From Bacteroidales bacterium (GTDB lineage Bacteria; Bacteroidota; Bacteroidia; Bacteroidales; WCHB1-69), in the NCBI GenBank assembly GCA_017618435.1, contig JAFZUH010000064.1:1-10894 (forward strand): 10,894 nucleotides of DNA, in the 5' to 3' direction. Made by a program: the position numbers and the translations under genes. Below are positions 6,300-10,894 of this stretch, in pieces (position 1 is the first letter of the stretch; every line of letters starts with the position of its first letter). The notes below the pieces were generated by a model that saw only the letters and a program-made list of their open reading frames with translations, had not been told where the DNA came from and did no database searches.

Positions 6300-7395
6300 A
6301 AAAATATTAATTTCAGGAGGAGGAACAGGAGGACATATTTTTCCTGCCGTTGCTATTGCCAATGCATTAAAGGAATATTATACCGATGCGGATATTTTGT
6401 TTATTGGTGCCAATGGCAGAATGGAAATGAAACGGGTGCCTGAGGCCGGATTTGAAATAAAAGGATTGAATATTTATGGTTTCCAACGCAAAATAAACAT
6501 AAAAAATCTGATAGAAAACCTTAAACTGCCTTTCCGTATTTTCAATAGCATGCAAGAGGTGAAAAAAATCATCCGTGACTTTGCTCCGGATATTGCTATT
6601 GGAGTAGGTGGTTATGCAAGTGGTCCCGCTTTGAAAATGGCGGCAAAAATGCACATCCCCACTTTGATTCACGAGGCTAATTCTTACCCCGGAATGACCA
6701 ACAGACTTCTTGCCGATAAGGTGGATTGTATTTGTATAACTTACGATAGTGTACAAAAATATTTTCCGGCAGAAAAAACTGTAAAAACGGGAAATCCTAT
6801 CAGAAAGGATATTCTCAATATGACTGTTAGCCGTGAAGAAGCCTTGGAATTTTTTGGTTTGCAAAAAGACAAGAAAACCATTGCCGTTATTGGGGGCAGT
6901 TTGGGGGCAAGAACCATTAATGAAAGTATAAGCACATTTGTGGAAGAATTGTCTCAAAAGGGCATTCAATTAATTTGGCAAACAGGAGAATATTATTATA
7001 ACTCACTGGACAAAACCTTGAAACAATTGCATGGAATTAAGGTTTTGCCTTTTGTTCATCGTATGGATATGCTTTATATGGCCGCCGATGTTGTTGTTTC
7101 AAGAGCAGGAGCCTTGTCTTTAACGGAATTGTGTACCATTGGCAAACCTTGTGTTTTGGTGCCTTCACCAAATGTAGCCGAAGACCATCAAACAAAGAAT
7201 GCAAATGCTTTGGTTGAAGCAGGTGCTGCGGTTTTGGTACCAGACGCAGAGGCGAAAGAAAAATTGAAAGATGCAGTTCTTGCACTTATCAATGATGATG
7301 ACAAGTTGATGCAACAAAAAGCCAATCTGTTGCAACTTGCCCAGCCTAATGCTGCAGAATTAATTGTAAAAGAGGTTGTTAAAATAATCAAATAA
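6292..7395 (+). CDS. murG: UDP-GlcNAc:undecaprenyl-pyrophosphoryl-MurNAc-pentapeptide GlcNAc transferase MurG
   Basis: Peripheral GT-B glycosyltransferase (family GT28) on the cytoplasmic face of the inner membrane. It adds GlcNAc from UDP-GlcNAc to lipid I, making lipid II. Its 367 residues match the usual length. Motifs: the N-terminal glycine-rich loop GGGTGGHIFPA at 9-19 with the catalytic-region histidine H15, GVGGYASGP at 104-112, HEANSYPGMTNR at 127-138, GNPIRKDI at 167-174, the second glycine-rich loop GGSLGARTIN at 201-210, WQTG at 229-232, SRAGALSLTEL at 270-280 and the donor-sugar loop PSPNVAEDHQTKNA at 291-304. No key residue is missing. The start overlaps ftsW by 8 bases and has the clearest Shine-Dalgarno in the window. 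The stop is 5 bases before murC. Confidence 0.97.
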   Translation: MSKKILISGGGTGGHIFPAVAIANALKEYYTDADILFIGANGRMEMKRVPEAGFEIKGLNIYGFQRKINIKNLIENLKLPFRIFNSMQEVKKIIRDFAPDIAIGVGGYASGPALKMAAKMHIPTLIHEANSYPGMTNRLLADKVDCICITYDSVQKYFPAEKTVKTGNPIRKDILNMTVSREEALEFFGLQKDKKTIAVIGGSLGARTINESISTFVEELSQKGIQLIWQTGEYYYNSLDKTLKQLHGIKVLPFVHRMDMLYMAADVVVSRAGALSLTELCTIGKPCVLVPSPNVAEDHQTKNANALVEAGAAVLVPDAEAKEKLKDAVLALINDDDKLMQQKANLLQLAQPNAAELIVKEVVKIIK

Positions 7396-7400
7396 AAAAT

Positions 7401-8759
7401 ATGCTTCCGCTGACTGATATAAAAAAAATCTATTTTTTAGGAATAGGAGGTATTGGAATGAGTGCTTTGGCAAGGTATTTTTGTCGGAGAGGAGTATCTG
7501 TTTGGGGATACGATAAAACACCGTCTCCATTGACAACACAATTGCAACAAGAAGGCATGACCATTCATTTTGAGGACAATCCGTCATTGATACCGCAAGA
7601 TATTGATATAGTGGTTTATACACCTGCTATTCCACATAGTCTTGCCGAATGGAAGCATATTCAAGACATGGGGCTACCTTGTGTCAAACGTTCTCAAATG
7701 TTGGGTATTATCAGTGCCGACAAGTCAACTTATGCTATTGCCGGAACACATGGAAAAACATCGACAACGGCCATGCTGACACAAATTTTACACGGAAACA
7801 GACTAATATCTGCTTTTATTGGGGGCATTGCCAATAATTTCAACTCCAATTATGTTGATGATGCACAATCTTCCATTTTAGTGGTAGAAGCAGATGAGTA
7901 CGACCGCTCTTTTTTGACCTTGAATCCATACGTGGCTATTGTTACAGCGATAGATGCAGACCATTTGGATATTTATGGCACAAAAGACAAATTGGAACAA
8001 TCGTTTCAAGATTTTGTTGAAAAAATACCCAAAAACGGATATTTAATCACAAAAAAAACACTTTTGAAAACCCTGAAACCACATTGTAATGTTGTAACTT
8101 ATAGTTTGAATGACAGCACTTGCGATTATTTTGCACAACATTTTCGGGTAGAGAACAACAAACAATGTTTTGACATCGTTTGTCCCCAAAGCAGAAGTGT
8201 TACCGTAGCCTTTTCTGTTGCAGGCACACACAATATTGAAAATGCGGTTGCGGCAACGGCAGCCGCTAACATTTGCGGGGTTGATATTCATAAAATTGCA
8301 CAAAATCTCAATCAATATTCAGGGGTAAAAAGACGGTTCGAATATATTGTCAATAGACCTGATTTTGTGTACATTGACGATTATGCCCACCACCCTAAAG
8401 AATTGGAAGCAACAATTCTGTCTGTAAAACATCTGTATCCCGACAAGAAAATATGCGGTGTTTTTCAACCGCATCTTTATACAAGAACAAGAGATTTTGC
8501 CGACGGATTTGCCCAAGCATTGGATTTGTTGGATATTGTTGTGTTGTTGGATATATATCCTGCTCGGGAAGAACCGATTGAAGGAATTGATGCCCAATTT
8601 TTGTTGAACAAGATAAAAAATCCCAACAAAATTAAGATGTCAAAAGAAAATTTGCCGGATTTTTTGAAAACCCAACATCCGGAAGTGTTGATTACAATGG
8701 GGGCAGGCGATATAGACAGACTGGTGCCAAAAATAAAAGAAAAATTTGACAATGAATAA
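7401..8759 (+). CDS. murC: UDP-N-acetylmuramate:L-alanine ligase MurC
   Basis: Cytoplasmic Mur ligase that joins L-alanine to UDP-MurNAc using ATP, the first stem-peptide step. At 452 residues it has normal length. Motifs: the N-terminal Rossmann-like loop FLGIGGIGMSALA at 12-24, the P-loop GTHGKTSTT at 115-123, EADEYDRSF at 163-171 (hallmark of MurC), DADHLDIYG at 185-193, GTHNIENAVAA at 275-285, KRRFE at 310-314, DDYAHHPKE at 326-334, FQPHLYTRTRDF at 355-366 and the YPAREEPIEG segment at 386-395. It therefore appears to be an ordinary functional MurC, with no extra domain that could replace the missing MurD parts. The ATG lies 5 bases after murG with an A-rich leader. The 3' end overlaps ftsQ by 8 bases. 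Confidence 0.97.
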   Translation: MLPLTDIKKIYFLGIGGIGMSALARYFCRRGVSVWGYDKTPSPLTTQLQQEGMTIHFEDNPSLIPQDIDIVVYTPAIPHSLAEWKHIQDMGLPCVKRSQMLGIISADKSTYAIAGTHGKTSTTAMLTQILHGNRLISAFIGGIANNFNSNYVDDAQSSILVVEADEYDRSFLTLNPYVAIVTAIDADHLDIYGTKDKLEQSFQDFVEKIPKNGYLITKKTLLKTLKPHCNVVTYSLNDSTCDYFAQHFRVENNKQCFDIVCPQSRSVTVAFSVAGTHNIENAVAATAAANICGVDIHKIAQNLNQYSGVKRRFEYIVNRPDFVYIDDYAHHPKELEATILSVKHLYPDKKICGVFQPHLYTRTRDFADGFAQALDLLDIVVLLDIYPAREEPIEGIDAQFLLNKIKNPNKIKMSKENLPDFLKTQHPEVLITMGAGDIDRLVPKIKEKFDNE

Positions 8760-9567
8760 AAAATATATTATAACCGGTATTGTTGTTGCCATACTTGTTG
8801 TGGTGGTAATTGTTTTTTATCGAATATCCTCGCGGGAAAAGACATTCTCAACGGTTGTTTATCAAATTGATTATAAACAAGATACTCTTTTGCGTAGAGA
8901 AAAATTAGACAAATATCTAAAAGACAACAAAATAGACATAATCGGACAGGTGATAGACAGTGTGGACAAGCAAAAAATTGAAAACACACTAAAATTATAT
9001 CCTTATATCGAACAAGTGGAAGTATTGAATTCTAAAGACAAATTGATTGTAAAAATAAAGCAGGAGGAAATATTGGCAAAAGTTTACAATCGCTCAGATC
9101 AGATTTTTTATTTGGCAAAAACAGGCAGAATGTTGCCCTATGACAGTTTGATACGTGGGCGGTTTCTGATAGTAAATGGCAATATTTACAATCAATATCG
9201 GAAAAACATGTATCTTTGCGAAGACAGTTTGTTGGTTCGGAAAGATTCGATTTTTATCCAAAAATATTTGAATTTGTATTATATTTGGAAAATTGCACAA
9301 TACATTGATAATGATGATTTTTTGAAATCGCAAATTTGCCAAATATATCTTGATGAAGATAATAATTTTCAAATGAGTACTCTTGTGGGCAATCATGTGG
9401 TATTATTTGGAAAATTGACAAAAAGCACACAAATAGAACAAGTTATAGATGCCCGATTTAACAATCTCAAGTCCGTTTATATCAATGGATTTAAGATTAT
9501 GGGTTGGGATAAATATAAAATGATAAACTTAAAATACGGGAAAGAAATTCCTTGTAAAAAACGATAA
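8752..9567 (+). CDS. ftsQ: Cell division protein FtsQ-like (FtsQ/DivIB family)
   Basis: Bitopic divisome protein, expected to link FtsA/FtsZ-side proteins to FtsW and FtsI in the periplasm. From ATG 8752 there are 271 residues: a very short cytoplasmic end (MNKKY), one membrane helix at about 6-23, then a periplasmic region. A POTRA-like segment at about 62-110 shows IIGQVIDSVDKQKIE, LYPYIEQVEV and LIVKIKQEE. A beta-rich domain follows, with an IFYLAKTGRMLPYDS stretch (118-132) like the YIDxxGxxxP pattern of FtsQ, ending in a basic tail (CKKR). Sequence conservation is low, as is normal for FtsQ in Bacteroidota, so the call rests on topology, the POTRA pattern and the place between murC and ftsA. 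An in-frame TTG at 8746 would add two residues; the ATG is preferred. The start overlaps the murC stop by 8 bases. Confidence 0.88.
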   Translation: MNKKYIITGIVVAILVVVVIVFYRISSREKTFSTVVYQIDYKQDTLLRREKLDKYLKDNKIDIIGQVIDSVDKQKIENTLKLYPYIEQVEVLNSKDKLIVKIKQEEILAKVYNRSDQIFYLAKTGRMLPYDSLIRGRFLIVNGNIYNQYRKNMYLCEDSLLVRKDSIFIQKYLNLYYIWKIAQYIDNDDFLKSQICQIYLDEDNNFQMSTLVGNHVVLFGKLTKSTQIEQVIDARFNNLKSVYINGFKIMGWDKYKMINLKYGKEIPCKKR

Positions 9568-9586
9568 CTTAAAGTAAAAAGAAGAA

Positions 9587-10894
9587 ATGAACTTGAATTT
9601 TTTTAAAAGAGGGAAAGAAAAAGAAAAGGCACCGGCCGAACCTGTTAAACACGAACCCGGAATTTCAGTAGGTTTGGATATTGGTACGACAAAAGTGGTT
9701 GCCTTTGCCGGAAGACGAAGTGCAAACGGAAAAATAGAAGTATTGGGGTATGGCAAGCATCAATCTATTGGGGTTCAGCGAGGTTTGGTTATAAATATTG
9801 CTCATACGGCAAATGTTATTCAAAGAGTGATTCAAGATTTGCAAAATGCTGCCGGTATAGACATAGATACCGTTATGGTGGGTATTGCTGGTCAGTATAT
9901 CAATAACATCAAAGTGGTTAGTGATATGAAAAGGCAACATGCAGATGCCGATAGTGAAATTACAAAAGAAGATATTAAACAGTTTATTGACAATATGTTC
10001 AAAACACCTACTGACCCGGGGACGCAAATTATAGATGTTATTCCTCAGGAATATGTGGTGGACAAATATCCTCCTCAAAAAAATCCTATTGGTATGACAG
10101 GAACAGTAATCAGTTCGGAGTTTAATATTATTACCTGCAAAACCCAGCATATCAAAAATATATTGCAGAGTGTCAATAAATGTAATTTAAAAACAGAAGG
10201 ACTTGAATTAGAACCAATTGCATCGGCAGAAGTAGTGCTTGACGAGGACGAAAAAGAAATTGGAGTTGCATTGATAGATATTGGTGGCGGAACTACCGAT
10301 ATAGTTATCTTTATTGACGGAATAATGCGTTATACGGCTGTTATTCCAATTGCAGGCGATGTGATTACCGAAGACATAAAATACTTGTTTAAGGGCATTA
10401 CAAAAGAACAGGCCGAGAGTTTGAAATGTGAACACGGTTCAACTTTGCCAAATGTGGCAGACAAGACACAGATTATTTCTATTCCGGGTATTCGTGGAAG
10501 GGAACCTATTGAAGTTTCCAAATATGACCTTGCTTCTGCCATAAACTACAGAATGAAAGAAATAATTGCCCGAATAGATACTGAATTGGAAAATTCAGGT
10601 TGCAAAGACAGACTTAATTGTGGTGTTGTTTTTACCGGTGGCGGTGCCCAAATGAACGGACTTAAAGAATTTGCAGAAATAAATTTGGGTATGAAAGTGC
10701 GTATAGGCAATCCTGAAGAAAAAATTCTTTTCAAAGAAGATGATGTGTTGTCTGACCCTCGTTTTGCTACAGGTTTAGGGTTGATGGTAATGAGTTTGGA
10801 ACAGCAAGAAGAAGAGTATGATTATAATGGTGCTGATTACCCTGCACAAACCCAGACAAATACCCCTGCAGACAAGGAAGCAGAAGAAAAAACA
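9587..10894 (+). CDS. ftsA: Cell division protein FtsA, 3' partial
   Basis: Actin-like ATPase that tethers FtsZ to the cytoplasmic membrane and recruits later divisome proteins. The 436 visible codons run off the window end without a stop. The fold is clear: phosphate-1 motif GLDIGTTKVVAF at 29-40, an SHS2/1C region with MVGIAGQYI (97-105) and DVIPQEYVVD (150-159), the connect motif EGLELEPIASAE at 204-215, phosphate-2 motif LIDIGGGTTDIVIF at 229-242, and adenosine motif FTGGGAQMNGL at 349-359. The first 25 residues are a charged extension (KRGKEKEKAPAEP) before the actin core. The visible end is an acidic, Gln/Thr-rich linker (from about residue 404), so the membrane-binding helix would lie beyond the window. 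The ATG has a GAAGAA purine leader and follows ftsQ by 19 bases. No alternative family fits. Confidence 0.96.
   Translation, partial: MNLNFFKRGKEKEKAPAEPVKHEPGISVGLDIGTTKVVAFAGRRSANGKIEVLGYGKHQSIGVQRGLVINIAHTANVIQRVIQDLQNAAGIDIDTVMVGIAGQYINNIKVVSDMKRQHADADSEITKEDIKQFIDNMFKTPTDPGTQIIDVIPQEYVVDKYPPQKNPIGMTGTVISSEFNIITCKTQHIKNILQSVNKCNLKTEGLELEPIASAEVVLDEDEKEIGVALIDIGGGTTDIVIFIDGIMRYTAVIPIAGDVITEDIKYLFKGITKEQAESLKCEHGSTLPNVADKTQIISIPGIRGREPIEVSKYDLASAINYRMKEIIARIDTELENSGCKDRLNCGVVFTGGGAQMNGLKEFAEINLGMKVRIGNPEEKILFKEDDVLSDPRFATGLGLMVMSLEQQEEEYDYNGADYPAQTQTNTPADKEAEEKT

Larger units (their letters stand above)
1..10894 (+). other. dcw (division and cell wall) operon, internal segment
   Basis: Nine genes in the same direction occur in the conserved order ftsI-murE-mraY-murD slot-ftsW-murG-murC-ftsQ-ftsA. 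Gaps are 4, 21, 18, 5 and 19 bases, and overlaps are 4, 8 and 8 bases. No spacer is long enough for a terminator plus promoter, so co-transcription from a promoter upstream of the window is likely. Upstream ftsL/mraW/mraZ and downstream ftsZ would be expected from the usual order but are not seen here. Confidence 0.93.

Noticed and set aside
6367..6969. 200-residue open frame on the minus strand inside murG
   Set aside because: It lies wholly antisense to a clearly recognised murG, has no recognisable motif, and its composition looks like a mirror of the coding strand.
8746..8751. TTG at 8746 as start of ftsQ
   Set aside because: An ATG two codons later gives a normal N-terminus (MNKKY before the membrane helix); the TTG adds only two residues.
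9665..10150. 161-residue minus-strand open frame inside ftsA
   Set aside because: Fully antisense to conserved FtsA motifs; no family resemblance, no leader or promoter seen.

Overview
The window is one continuous, single-strand stretch of the division and cell wall (dcw) cluster of a Bacteroidota bacterium. The order is ftsI - murE - mraY - (murD remnant) - ftsW - murG - murC - ftsQ - ftsA. Four things point to Bacteroidota: this gene order; a MraY about 60 residues longer than in proteobacteria, with an extra soluble loop; an FtsI ending in one PASTA domain; and AT-rich sequence with A-rich rather than Shine-Dalgarno leaders before most starts. MurE carries the DNPR motif, so the peptidoglycan is predicted to be of the meso-diaminopimelate type and the cell Gram-negative. 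Genus and family cannot be told from the sequence.

Layout: positions 1-1778 hold the 3' part of ftsI (transpeptidase), whose start lies upstream of the window. Then come murE (1783-3240), mraY (3262-4545), a short murD-like gene (4564-5106), ftsW (5103-6299), murG (6292-7395), murC (7401-8759), ftsQ (8752-9567) and ftsA (9587 to the window end, no stop reached). Gaps between genes are at most 21 bases and three junctions overlap by 4 to 8 bases. There is therefore no room for internal terminators or other genes, and the set is almost certainly co-transcribed. No gene-free stretch over 300 bases, RNA gene, mobile element, CRISPR array or obvious repeat was seen.

How the genes work together: MurC and MurE add L-Ala and meso-DAP to the UDP-MurNAc peptide. 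MraY moves the finished pentapeptide onto undecaprenyl phosphate, and MurG adds GlcNAc to make lipid II. FtsW polymerises lipid II and FtsI cross-links it at the septum. FtsQ and FtsA belong to the divisome; FtsA links FtsZ to the membrane.

The striking anomaly is the murD slot. Where a ligase of about 450 residues is expected, there is an intact 180-residue ORF matching only the C-terminal Mur ligase domain. The UDP-sugar-binding and ATP-binding domains are absent, and several active-site positions of the remaining domain are changed. It still sits tidily in the operon, overlapping ftsW by four bases. The D-glutamate-adding step must therefore be supplied from elsewhere, and this domain has probably been kept for a different or in-trans role. 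Smaller oddities are a degenerate glycine-rich loop in FtsW, a shortened stretch between catalytic motifs in FtsI, a strong Shine-Dalgarno unique to murG, and a charged N-terminal extension on FtsA.
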